This document shows, one piece after another, positions 9,259 to 17,519 of a stretch of DNA of 22,500 nt. The translations under genes were made by a program, and so were the position numbers. This DNA is from Trachelipus rathkii (Eukaryota; Arthropoda; Malacostraca; Isopoda; Trachelipodidae). The DNA lies in contig JABUQX010116868.1 of assembly GCA_015478945.1 (NCBI GenBank), forward strand, positions 7,501 to 30,000, in the 5' to 3' direction. Numbering within the stretch: the stretch's first letter is position 1; the number at the start of each line of letters is the position of its first letter. Under the pieces are notes generated by a model that saw nothing but the letters and a program-made list of their open reading frames with translations, was not told the DNA's origin and did not search any database.

Positions 9259-10331
9259 TTAATGATTCTTAACTTCACTTGCATTTATATAAGTATTAAA
9301 CTTGGCAGGATATCCCCTCCATTTCACCAGATACTGTTTATTTTTCCCTTTACCTCTCGTAGCTAATATTTTTTCAATTTTATATTCATGAGTTACAGGG
9401 TTGAACCTTACCTTTTGTATTTCTTGTTTATAGAACCCTCCTTTTATTTTTCACCATCTAAATCCTCTAGATAATATAACTTTAAACTATCACGTCGGAA
9501 TGCTCGGATATTGTGAACTTTAAAAACCTCCGTAGTCCATCCAGCTTCATACCCTTTTCTAAATCTTGCTTCTGTTCGAGAAACTCTTACATAATCGTTT
9601 ACCTTTATTCCTGAATTTTCTTTTATTTTGTTTTCTTTTTCACACAGATGTGTTCTACAGCCTCTAGTTTTTGACATTGCTAATGGAGTTGTCTTTATAG
9701 TTCTATGGTAAGATCTGTTATAAGAATAAGCTAGATCGTTCAGTATATCAATATATTTAAAAGTGTTCATCTTGGTAAAATACCTATGCATGCGCTCTTT
9801 AATAGTACGCTGTACTCTTTCAACTATAGCCGCTTTGTTTACGGAAAATGTATTGTAATAGCTTATACCATACTCCCAGAGCAGCTCCTGAAACTCTCGG
9901 CCCTTGAACTCCATTCCTGAATCTGTCCAAAATGATTTAGGTGTTCTCTGCTCGTCCTTTATAATTTCAAGTACAGCATCGGCAACTGTAGCTGATCTTT
10001 TATCTTTTATTGGCTTCAGCCACAAGTATCTAGAGTATACATCAATTGTAAAAAGTATGTATTGAAATCCTTCATTATAAGAACTATATTTAATCATTTC
10101 CGATAAATCTAACTGCCATATGCTATCGAGCTGCGGAGATATGGTTTTCCGTGTAGGAAATTTTTTTCTTACAGGTTTATGTAGAGTAAATGCCTCTTCA
10201 CCCTCCAAATATGCTTTTAACTCTTTTTTCTCAATATTAGGATACCTTAAAGCAAACCTAGTGAAACCCCCAAAACTATTTGGTTCCCTCAGATTGAAGT
10301 AATACTTATCAACTACTTCCTTTGCCGCCAT
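9259..10331 (-). CDS. INT: Polinton integrase (rve, DDE) with C-terminal chromodomain; one-base frameshift
   Basis: A retrovirus-like integrase that inserts the element and makes the 6-bp duplication. I chose ATG 10331 (context GCCAACATGG); the frame also has upstream ATGs at 10349 and 10379, but those codons are partly a TA repeat. Counting from 10331: YYFN...SFGGF (10-22), ahead of the core; the THKPVRKKFP-like segment (49-59); catalytic D75 in WQLDL, D137 in WTDSG and E171 in VERVQRT, a D-D-E set; then RYFT, YNRSYHRTIK and the basic VRVSRTEARFRKGYEAGWTTEVFKV region. The frame stops at 9444, but in the next frame GGFYKQEIQKV continues to YLVKWRGYPAKFN and the stop at 9259: a chromodomain, thought to steer insertion to marked chromatin. 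The only break is one base short in the T run at 9447-9451, which could be real or an assembly error. It is the best-preserved gene of the element. Confidence 0.93.
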
Positions 10332-10354
10332 GTTGGCTACTGACCCCATGTAAA

Positions 10355-10373
10355 CGCTATATATATATATATG
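10355..10373 (-). promoter_or_regulatory. TA-rich tract just before the integrase start
   Basis: TATATATATATA immediately upstream of the preferred integrase ATG could act as a TATA box with a very short leader. It may equally be a chance microsatellite; there is no second line of evidence. Confidence 0.2.
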
Positions 10374-10423
10374 TACCAAAATGTGCTATAAAGTTAAAAG
10401 GAAAAAGGTCTAAAATAACATAT

Positions 10424-11404
10424 TTATTTATATACAAACATTACAACTAAATAAATATATGATAATACATAATTACGATTTAATTTATTATAAGGTGTTT
10501 TTCTTATTCTTCCCCTGGTAACACGTTTAAATTTATCTGAAGCGTAAGAAGTGCCTGAGGGACTTGAATCAGGGTCTTGGTGTAATGGGGATATTATCCA
10601 AGTCTGCTAATCGCGTTGTATTTAAGATTAAACTTCTGGGAAAATTAATAGAGTCTGAAGTTCTTGTTTGATATCATTCCATCCCTTTTACAGGGCCTTT
10701 CTTCCAGTTACGTGAGATCGGCTATCAAATCCACAATATTTGATCCTTTAACTATTTCCATCATCAATTACGATCTCCCCTGCTTCATTCAAAGTAATTG
10801 GTCTTTTAAAATATTATATAAAGCTATTCCTGATTTACGCACTCTATTAGGTAAGCTCTCTCTAGGATATTTTTAAATTTATCTTCATTTTCACTTCAAG
10901 TTTTACTTCATTAGGTATATCTACATCATCGGTTAACGGGATACGTAGGGATGGATGCAGGTGTAAGTCTTTAAGATCTATCAATTTTTGTATGGCCGCC
11001 TGATATAAGATGCGTTTCTCATGGATGTTAATGTCTGAATTTAATATCCTGTACACTTCTTTCTCATATTTGGTAGGAGGTAGAGGCTGCTGGAAAGATA
11101 ATCTGTGTGGTAGAGGCTTCTGGAAAGATAATGTGTCGTTCACAATATAAGGATTCTGTTGGTGCAACTGTTGCGGCTGATGTGAAAGAGGTTGTAATGT
11201 CAATGCATTGGGCTGTAATATCTGCGTGTATGGGGGTTGTGAATGATGAAACTGTGATTGTGGATTTTGCGCAGTGTGCGGCAATAACTGGCCATATTGA
11301 GATTGTGAGTGATGAATCTGAGGAACTGAATTCTGTACAAATGCTGTATTATTATACTTCATTTTCTCATACTCATTATATGGAAGTACAGCAACCTTCT
11401 TCAT
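10424..11404 (-). pseudogene. Conserved Polinton protein of unknown function, GSNIVDL-type
   Basis: ATG 11404 starts MKKVAVLPYNEYEKM, and its A is the last base of the preceding gene's stop (TAATG). Residues about 15-95 are rich in Gln, His and Pro (QIHHSQSQYGQL, LQPLSHQPQQLHQQ). Next is YEKEVYRILNSDINIHEKRILYQAAIQKLIDL, probably helical. After the frame ends at 10862 the protein goes on in other frames: ALYNILKDQ, GEIVIDDG, VKGSNIVDLIADL, then LQTLLIFPRSLIL and a basic tail SDKFKRVTRGRIRKTPYNKLN ending at TAA 10426-10424. I recall the GSNIVDL and GEI.ID motifs from unnamed proteins of Polintons and related insertions. No enzymatic motif is visible and I assign no role. At least four frameshifts make it a pseudogene. 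Confidence 0.6.
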
Positions 11405-11729
11405 TATGGGGATAACCACTTAGTTATCAGGGGAGCTATAACGGAGAAGAGTAATGGCAGGAATACTCCTCCTCCTCTCTGTAGTAACTTCTTTTTATTT
11501 TTCAAATTTTTAATGTTGAGGGAGAGTTTTTAATGATGTTTCTATAACGACGTAGCTTTACCTTCTGAGGCCTGTTTAAAGGAACATTTCCTTTTATAAG
11601 ATTTAAACAGACTTCACATACACACTGGATGAATTTCTCATCCTCAATAATTAGTTTACGTTTTTCAGATGGTTTCAACTTTTTAAATTTCTTTATAAGA
11701 GGTAAATACTTTGCAACTAGAGCACTCAT
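11404..11729 (-). pseudogene. Small basic protein with hydrophobic GGGVFLP tail
   Basis: ATG 11729 overlaps the ATPase stop in TAATG. The first 75 residues (frame 11502-11729) are basic: KYLPLIKKFKKLKPSEKRKLI, then CVCEVCLNLIKGNVPLNRPQKVKLRRY. The frame then breaks near 11505. Another frame continues KKLLQRGGGVFLPLLFSVIAPLITKWLSP to TAA 11406-11404, overlapping the next ATG. The NVPL...K..L.+.+...K..L+.+GGG-FLP-hydrophobic layout is one I know from small Polinton proteins that are often adjacent to the ATPase. The tail could be a membrane-active segment. Membrane penetration or capsid assembly is a guess. About 108 codons, one frameshift. Confidence 0.6.
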
Positions 11730-12365
11730 TATTCAGGAATGTATGCAGTTTCTATCTCATAGGGCAGAATGTTGGTACGGAGCAGCACTCTGTGCGTGTT
11801 TTTGGGGTGAAGTTCACACATCAAATAACCGTGGGGATCGAAGTAACCTCTTTATATACTTTTAAGAACTCTTTCCTTTTGAAGAGGAAACATTTGAGTT
11901 GCCAATACATTAAATTTGACTCATGTCTCTTCTCTGTCCAAACAACAGTAAATACTGTGTGTTTAAAGAAACACTTCGCATATGCTTGCTTTGATGAAAA
12001 ATATTCTGCGTTATGAAAAACACAGAGATATATAGATGGTGAGAATAAACTGTGAACGCTTCTGCTATTTCCAAATTCAATTTGTGCATTAAATCATCTA
12101 ATACAATAATTTTGTGGCCTTGTATATTGTCCAGCGATCTAATATCGTATATGCCTTCATGAAATTGAATCACATCTTTATATTCTTTAAATTTTTCCTG
12201 ATAAACATTATAACACCATATTATTTTTACAGGGGTTTGTTCAAAAATCTCCATTTCCTTTAAAATATTTAATAATAGAAAGGTTTTACCACAGCCTGTC
12301 GGACCAGCTACAAGACATGTAGCCGGACTTCGGAACGTAAATTTCTCCACATCCATACCCGTCAA
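11729..12365 (-). pseudogene. ATP: A32-type genome-packaging ATPase of Polinton, C-terminus frameshifted
   Basis: A FtsK/HerA-superfamily motor expected to pump DNA into the capsid. Frame 11910-12365 holds the core: Walker A GPTGCGKT (residues 21-28), Walker B KIIVLDD (85-91), and the sensor-type FFITQNIF (116-123), then SLNTQYLLLFGQRRD, characteristic of the A32/Polinton group. The frame ends at residue 151 in MSQI. In other frames the protein continues NVLATQMFP, then FDPHGYLMCELHPKN and LRTNILPYEIETAYIPE to TAA 11731-11729, with at least three shifts or stops in the last 60 codons. Start ATG 12365 is about 45 bp inside the right TIR's inner edge, so this is the first gene of the block. The missing C-terminal part probably makes it inactive. 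Confidence 0.88.
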
Positions 12366-12530
12366 GTAGATAATGAATAATGAGTTTAATTAAAGTTGTA
12401 AAGCAGTAAAATATATGTTTTTAATAAAATTTCGTGCAATTTTATTAAAATAAAATGTTTATATAACCGAAACTCTGTGTGTTTTTATTCTTACATTACA
12501 AATTAAAAATAAAAATATAAAAGAAAACAT

Positions 12531-12943
12531 AATGTTAATAAATATATGAGTTAAAGCAGTAAAGCAGAGAGTTAAAGCAGTAAAGCAGAGAGTTAAAGCA
12601 GTAAAACAGAGTTAAAGCAGTAAAGCAGTGAGTTAAAAACAGTAAAGCATTAAAACAAAAGCATACTAATCCCTTAGGTAACACTCTATTGATTTACTGA
12701 TTTACTGCTTTAAGGTATGTAATGTTAATAAATATATGAGTTAAAGCCGTAAAACATGTGAGTTAAAGCAGTAAAACATGAGTTAAAGCAGTAAAGCAGA
12801 AAGTTAAAGCAGTAAAACATGAGTTAAAGCAGTAAAGCAGAAAGTTAAAGCAGTAAAGCAGTAAAACAAAGGCATACTAATCCCCTAGGTGTTAGGTAAT
12901 AACACCTCTATTGTTTTACTGCTTTACTGCTTTAAGGTATGTA
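12531..12943. repeat. Right TIR array 5: GTTAAAGCAGTAAAGCAGA minisatellite, segmentally duplicated
   Basis: Copy A (12531-12720) and copy B (12721-12943) each open with AATGTTAATAAATATATGAG, carry several GTTAAAGCAGTAAAGCAGA units, then GCATACTAATCCC(T/C)TAGGT and end CTGCTTTAAGGTATGTAA. The left TIR has one such segment (about 5600-5800). Confidence 0.88.
12887..12907. repeat. Perfect hairpin in the right TIR
   Basis: AGGTGTTA-GGTAA-TAACACCT, the mirror of 5641-5661. The corresponding place in duplicated copy A (around 12675-12690) has lost one arm. Confidence 0.8.
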
Positions 12944-13052
12944 AAGTATATGTTTTTAATAAAATTTCGTACAATTGTAGTAAAAATGAATGACTCATAG
13001 TATATTTGAAACGAAATTCTTTGAATAGTTTATTGATATCATATTTTCGTTC

Positions 13053-13205
13053 ACGCGGGAATTTTGCGTCTGCGGACGCGCGCGCGGCGGTTACGCGGTA
13101 ATTTTGCGCCTGCGGGCGCGCGCGGCGGTTATGCGGTAATTTTGCGCCTGCGGGCGCACGCGGCGGCGGTTTCGCGGATGGGCTGACCTGCGGACGCGGA
13201 CTCTG
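13053..13205. repeat. Right TIR array 4: GC-rich CpG-dense units
   Basis: Three to four units of about 46-50 bp: GCGGTAATTTTGCGCCTGCGG then GCGCGCGCGGCGGTTA. Mirror of 5328-5486, more regular here. Confidence 0.88.
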
Positions 13206-13419
13206 AAACGTTTGCGGTCACTGTCTCAAATGTGTAACTCTTTAGATATATATTCTGTCATGCTATAAGTGTTATAAAAATACTAACTCGTAGTAGGAAG
13301 CATTCTAGCAGATTGTAATATACACCATTCGAATCCTCATACCTTATTACCACAGGGGTAGACACCCATATTAGGGGCATTCGGGGCTCAGGGGAGGATA
13401 GAAAAAGCCTGAAAAAGTG

Positions 13420-13562
13420 GCACTCAGTTGGCGCTATGTGGCACTCGTGGCACTCATTGGCACTCCTTGGCACTCATTGGCACTCTTTGGCACCTTGGCG
13501 CTCATTGGCACTCACTTGGCACTCACCTGGCACTCACCTGGCACTCATCTAATACTCATAGA
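13420..13562. repeat. Right TIR array 3: TTGGCACTCA units
   Basis: About a dozen consecutive TTGGCACTCA/CCTGGCACTCA units of 10-12 bp. Mirror of 4990-5128. Confidence 0.88.
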
Positions 13563-13629
13563 ACACTAATGGAACATCCCTAGGTGCTTCTTACGGTGAT
13601 TGGGGAACCATCAAAGCCATCAGCAAGTT

Positions 13630-14185
13630 AGCGTGGGTCAAAAATTGACCCATGGTATATGGCAAGGTTAAGGACGAAAATATCATGGCCAAACAAGGTA
13701 AGACGTCAAAAAATAGACTAAGCCCCTAAAGGGTAGCCTAAAATTACCGTGGGCCAAATGACCCATGGTATATGGTAAGGTTAAGGTCGAAATATCATGG
13801 TCAAACAAGGTAAGACACCAAAAAAATAGGGCTAAGCCCCTAAGGAAGATCAAAAATTACCGTGGGCCAAAATTGACCCATGGAATACCAAGGTTGGTTG
13901 AAAATTACCGTGGGCGAAAAAAATGACCCATGGAAGATCAAAGGGTTGGTCGAAAATTACCGTGGAAAAAATGACCCATGGAATACCAAAGGGTAGCCCA
14001 AAAATTACCGTGGGTAAAATTGACCCACGGATGACCAAAGTACCGTGGGCTAAAATGACCCATGGAAGATCAAAGGGTTGGTCGAGGAAATATCGCTTGG
14101 CCAAACAAAGGTAACATTTGACATCAAAAGGCTAAGCCCCTAAAGGTTACCCAAATTACCGTGGGCAAAAATGGCCCACGGTCGA
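13630..14185. repeat. Right TIR array 2: dyad CCGTGGGCCA...TGACCCATGG units
   Basis: Eight copies of CCGTGGGCCAAAATTGACCCATGG or close variants (near 13632, 13748, 13860, 13908, 13961, 14008, 14038 and 14158), interspersed with GGGCTAAGCCCCTAAAGG and ATATCATGGTCAAACAAGGTAAG. Each copy is a hyphenated palindrome. Confidence 0.88.
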
Positions 14186-14269
14186 AAAAATTAGGGGGCG
14201 TAAAATAGGGGGTAATACGTACAACAGTTTGCTGACGCAACCGTTTGGCTCAACCCTTCTTCGAAAAAA

Positions 14270-14545
14270 AAATTAGGGTTGCCAAAAAATTAGGGTTGCC
14301 AAAAAATTTGGGTTCTCAAAAAATTTGGGTTCTCAAAAAATTAGGGTTCTCAAAAAATTTGGGTTCTCAAAAAATTAGGGTTCTCAAAAAATTAGGGTTC
14401 TCAAAAAATCTGGGTTCTCAAAAAAGGTCAAGTGCAGGTAAATTTGGGCCCAAAAGGTCAAGGCCCAAAAGGTGAAGACCAAAAAGGTCAAGGTCAGGTA
14501 AAATTCGAGCTCAAAAAAAAGGTCGCGGGCAGAAAGGTCAGGTGG
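14270..14545. repeat. Right TIR array 1: 17-bp GGGTTCTCAAAAAATTA and GGTCAAGGCCC units
   Basis: Nine head-to-tail units of 17 bp (14270-14440; the first two have GTTGCC instead of GTTCTC), then CAAAAAGGTCAAGGCCC-like units to 14545. Mirror of 4015-4315. Confidence 0.88.
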
Positions 14546-14601
14546 GTTTTTCGTCGGTCGAAGGTGGGTTTTTGGTCCTCCAATATGATCCTCCTACTAC
14601 T

Positions 14602-14607
14602 GACCCT
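14602..14607. repeat. Right 6-bp target-site duplication (GACCCT)
   Basis: Second copy of the target, identical to 3950-3955 and directly adjoining the last T of the element. Confidence 0.93.
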
Positions 14608-15720
14608 GATTACAATAAACTATTTACCAGAGCTGAATTTTTGGAAGCCTTCAAACTTTGCAATGACGGGGCACATAGCCCTGATGGCATTTCCTTTCAT
14701 ATGCTACGGCTTGTTCATCCGTCAGTCTTGGCATTTCTCCTCAGTCTCTTTAATAGAATCTGGGTGGAGGGTGTCTTCCCTCCTGTCTGGTTGACGGCAT
14801 ATGTTGTTCCCATTCCGAAACCTGGCAAGGACCCAACTTCTCCAAATAATCATAGACCGATTTCGTTGATCTGCGACACATGCAAGCTGATGGAGAGAAT
14901 GGTGACCTACCGTATTATTCCCACCCTCGAACGACTCCATGCGTTTTCAGACCACCAGTTTGGTTTTCGTTATCATCGATCAACTCAGGATCCTCTCCTT
15001 CGTTTGGATCACGATATGCGTGCAGCATTTGCTTCTAATAAAATGACCCTGGCCGTTTTCTTTGATATTGAAAAGGCATATGATAGCACGTGGAGGATGG
15101 GGGTTTTGCACAACCTTCATTCGTTGGGTCTCAGAGGGCAATTCCCCTTTTCCTTCAGGTTCTGATGTCGGATCGTTCGTTTCGAGTTTGTTGCGGCTCC
15201 ACATTGTAGCGACGTTTTGTCATGGATGGGGGGTGCCGCAGGGCAGTGTGTTAAGTGTGTTGCTTTTCGCAATAGCCTTCGATGGAGTGGTGGATACCAT
15301 CCCACACTCAGTCCGCTGCTCCATTTAGGTAGACACTCTTGCACTTTATGTTTCGAAAAGGCACCTTGTATGGAGCGTCAACTTCAGTTGGCCATTGACA
15401 GGGTTTCCACATGTTGTAGTAAACGTGGTTTCCCTTTCTCTACATCAAAAACAAAGGCCATGCTGTTTAGAAAAAAACCCGCGACGTGGTGGTCGGATAC
15501 GTTCACTTCCTTCTTTAACCCCCTATGATTTCCCCATCTATTTGGAGTCTACTGTGAGATTCTTGGGTCTGTCGCTCGACGAGCGCCTTGCGTACCTCCC
15601 TCACATTAACCATCTCAGAACTAGCTGCCGTCGTTCGTTGGATCATTTACGGCAACTCACCTCTAAGACTTGGAGTGCGGACCGAAATAGCACGCTCCAT
15701 CTTTGATCTTCTCCAAGGGT
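14602..15720 (+). pseudogene. Jockey/I-like reverse transcriptase domain, broken
   Basis: Frame 14602-15165 holds FTRAEFLEAFKLCNDGAHSPDGISFHML, PVWLTAYVVPIPKPGKD, NHRPISLICDTCKLMERM, HQFGFRYHRSTQDPLLRL and FFDIEKAYDSTW (15058-15093), the latter with the first catalytic Asp. Then frames shift: GVPQGSVLS lies near 15225-15255, and the YVDD active-site box is ruined around 15325-15350, where a stop precedes VDTLALYVSK. Later pieces include VNVVSLSLHQKQ (about 15420) and STVRFLGLSLDERLAYLPHINHLRTSCR (15547-15630). RTs of this group copy element RNA at a nicked chromosome site. Loss of the catalytic box and the breaks rule out activity. Confidence 0.88.
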
Positions 15721-16084
15721 GAGCCTGGAATTGGAGGCTCTGGTGATGCCTTTGTCCTTACGGAGGGAACAGCTCATGTGCTCTTTGTTCCTCCTTATTC
15801 AGGTTAATGTTTCATCGGCATTGTACTCCTTAATTGAACAGGTCCCCAATCCTTCTTACTGGCAGTTTGCTGGGATTATGAATTTCATATTCAGTTTCCT
15901 CGACCTACCTCAACAAGCTGTCATGCAGCATACATTCAATACTTCCTATGCGGCTATGCAACATGGGTTTATTCACCCCCGTTGTCTGCATTGGGATACA
16001 ATCATTACCAAAAGCTCAAGCACAATCGGCGACGCTGAGGGATTCTTTTCTGTCCCATTCGGAAGTTCACAAGGGTTCAATCGT
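15720..16084 (+). pseudogene. Jockey/I-like ORF2 connection region, degenerate
   Basis: Between RT and RNase H, scattered words in changing frames (for example QVPNPSYWQF and MRLCNMGLFTPVVC) remain where this group has a variable connection region. No motif is secure; the assignment rests on position between two recognisable domains in the same orientation. Confidence 0.45.
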
Positions 16085-16480
16085 TTTCTACACGACGGCT
16101 CCAAAACGGATTAGTGAGTGGGAGCTTCTGCTGTTTTTCCGGACTTAACCGTATCTCACCCTGTGCCACTTTACACGTCAGTATTCTCTGTCAAACTTGT
16201 TGCGGTGGCTCTTGCAGTACACAGGATACGCAACTTCACATCAGTGGGTAATTATACCATATTTTCGGATTCCAGGAGCACCCTTCAGACGTTGATTGTC
16301 TGATCTTCGAGGAACCCTTTGGTCTCTACCATCCAGAGATTCCTCTGCTTGTTGCATGTGCAGAGAAAACCTATTACATTATCTTGGGTCCTTTCCTAAG
16401 TGTGTGTTCCGGTTAACGGGAGAGCCGACAGAGAAGCTAAACACGCAGTGACCAACATACTACCAAATGAACAGTGACTT
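16085..16480 (+). pseudogene. RNase H domain remnant of the Jockey/I-like element
   Basis: DGSKTD (about 16097-16114) matches the first catalytic Asp of retrotransposon RNase H. After an in-frame stop, VGASAVFPDL, FSVKLVAVALAV and IFSDSRSTLQTL follow (to about 16303). The usual Glu of FSAEL-type motifs is Lys here, while the SDS Asp is kept. A NPLVSTIQRFLCLL stretch and a NGRADREAK stretch (near 16420-16445) complete the domain. An RNase H domain points to I/R1/LOA-like relatives rather than classical Jockey, so I keep the clade open. Inactive. Confidence 0.75.
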
Positions 16481-16755
16481 ACTCCTGACTTACGACTGGG
16501 ACGATTTACTGCTTCAGATTTTTATGTAATCATTCGTCAAGGTTTTCTTTCCTGCTTGTAGGAATGTTGGGTGGAGGATGATCGTGGCGTCAAACTACCT
16601 ACCGTCAAGCCCCTCATTGGCCACTGGTAATCTTCATACAATATAAATCGCCTCTTGGAGGTGGTCCTGGCTAGATTACGAATAGGGCGTACCAATTTCC
16701 TCACTGGTTTTCTCATGAAGCGAGATGGTTCTCCATCGTGCCCGTATAATGAAAA

Positions 16756-17519
16756 GATATTAATCCATTTATTAAACTATAATTTATTTTTTTATTATTT
16801 ATTAATTTCTCATAATTTTAGTATAAAATTTAAGAGATAATTTTAGGGAAATAATCTTTTCTACACCAAGGCTCTACATCTTTTTCAAAGTATAAGATAA
16901 AATACAAGTCCGCTAAAAAAAAAAAAAAAAATTCTCTCAAATGGCAACTTTGTTTATAGACTGCCGAAAAAAATTTCATCGAAAAAAAAAACCATGGGGT
17001 CTTTTTACTTAGAAGTTAGAACCTGGCCTACTCAGAGATAATGGGCGAAGCATTTGGCCGTCGCTCATTAAACTTTTATTTCAGGCAAAAAATGCTTGTT
17101 ATATAAACTTTAATACCCATATATTGTCATTAAAACAAGTTTCCTGCAGATTCTATTTTAGACAACCCCATCCCATTTGAGTTTCTGGCGCCTGACGTTT
17201 ATTGCATAATCAACTATAAACCCAAGATGACATGGAACACTAACGTCCTAAGGAAGGAGAAGCAAAAAAGAAAATCTCAAACGGGGACATTAAAGAGGAA
17301 AGTTCTTTGTACGTATGTACATCCACCAACAGATCAAATCAAATACATCGTAACATTTGTCAATGTCATTATTATTATTATTAAATTTGTCATTATTATT
17401 ATTATTAAATTTGGGATTTAAATTTATATTTTCCTTTAAAATTATTTTTGTTATTTTTATGAATATTTTAATATTTTCCATTTTTCAAGTCTTTTACAAT
17501 GAATATTTTAGGTTTTTTA
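16756..17519. other. AT-rich spacer with an A17 tract
   Basis: AT-rich DNA after the truncated retrotransposon. A run of 17 A at 16915-16931 could be a relic poly(A) tail, but nothing before it identifies an element. 17160-17340 has a modest open frame (LDNPIPFEFLAPDVYC, NYKPKMTWN) that I do not recognise. Confidence 0.4.
17367..17414. repeat. Two tandem 24-bp CATTATTATTATTATTAAATTTG units
   Basis: Two adjacent copies of an ATT-microsatellite-plus-AAATTTG unit. Simple repeat. Confidence 0.9.

Larger units (their letters stand above)
3956..14601 (-). mobile_element. Polinton/Maverick element, polymerase B-less
   Basis: The ends read AGTAGTAGGAGGA...(C/T)CTCCTACTACT as a precise inverted repeat, with a GACCCT duplication on both sides. 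The 5'-AG...CT-3' ends, 6-bp duplication, integrase, A32-type ATPase, adenain-like protease and two jelly-roll capsid proteins are the diagnostic Polinton set. All eight genes read on the minus strand. The usual protein-primed DNA polymerase B is missing, and at 10.6 kb the element is short for the family (commonly 15-20 kb), even though nearly 40 percent of it is terminal repeat. Most genes are broken, so this is an old or defective copy. It sits inside ORF2 of a Jockey-like element. Confidence 0.93.
12410..14601. repeat. Right terminal inverted repeat of the Polinton
   Basis: The reverse complement of 3956-5942, with the same arrays in mirrored order. It is longer because the minisatellite segment 12531-12720 recurs as 12721-12943. 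The inner edge is judged from the shared AATTTTATTAAAATAAAATG and the weaker match beyond it. It ends CCTCCTACTACT, directly followed by the second GACCCT. Confidence 0.92.
14602..16755 (+). mobile_element. Jockey/I-like non-LTR retrotransposon, 3' part after the Polinton
   Basis: Continues ORF2 of the left fragment in the same frame: reverse transcriptase, thumb/connection region, RNase H remnant, and a C-terminal LARLRIGRTNFLTGFLMKRDGSPSCP-type motif (about 16660-16745), which normally precedes the last cysteines of ORF2. Similarity ends at about 16755, where the sequence becomes AT-rich, so the 3' end seems truncated. Many stops and frameshifts mark a dead copy. Confidence 0.85.

Noticed and set aside
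11107..11415. 102-residue plus-strand frame
   Set aside because: Antisense to the Q/H/P-rich part of the conserved Polinton gene.
12531..12943. Possible CRISPR-like array of regularly spaced repeats
   Set aside because: Units are contiguous 19-bp minisatellite repeats with no unique spacers, in a eukaryotic element TIR.
13850..14104. Open frames on both strands over the dyad array (also 13923-14114)
   Set aside because: Both strands are open because of the repeat content; the peptides are repeat translations with no protein signature.
14245..14475. Open frame with KKLGFSKNLGSQKIRVL-type peptide repeats
   Set aside because: It is the 17-bp TIR repeat read through: 17 is not a multiple of 3, so three units give a 17-residue period. 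The mirrored frame at 4025-4231 in the other TIR is the same effect.
17227..17421. 64-residue frame ending in isoleucine runs
   Set aside because: The second half is an ATT microsatellite, and the first half matches nothing I recognise.
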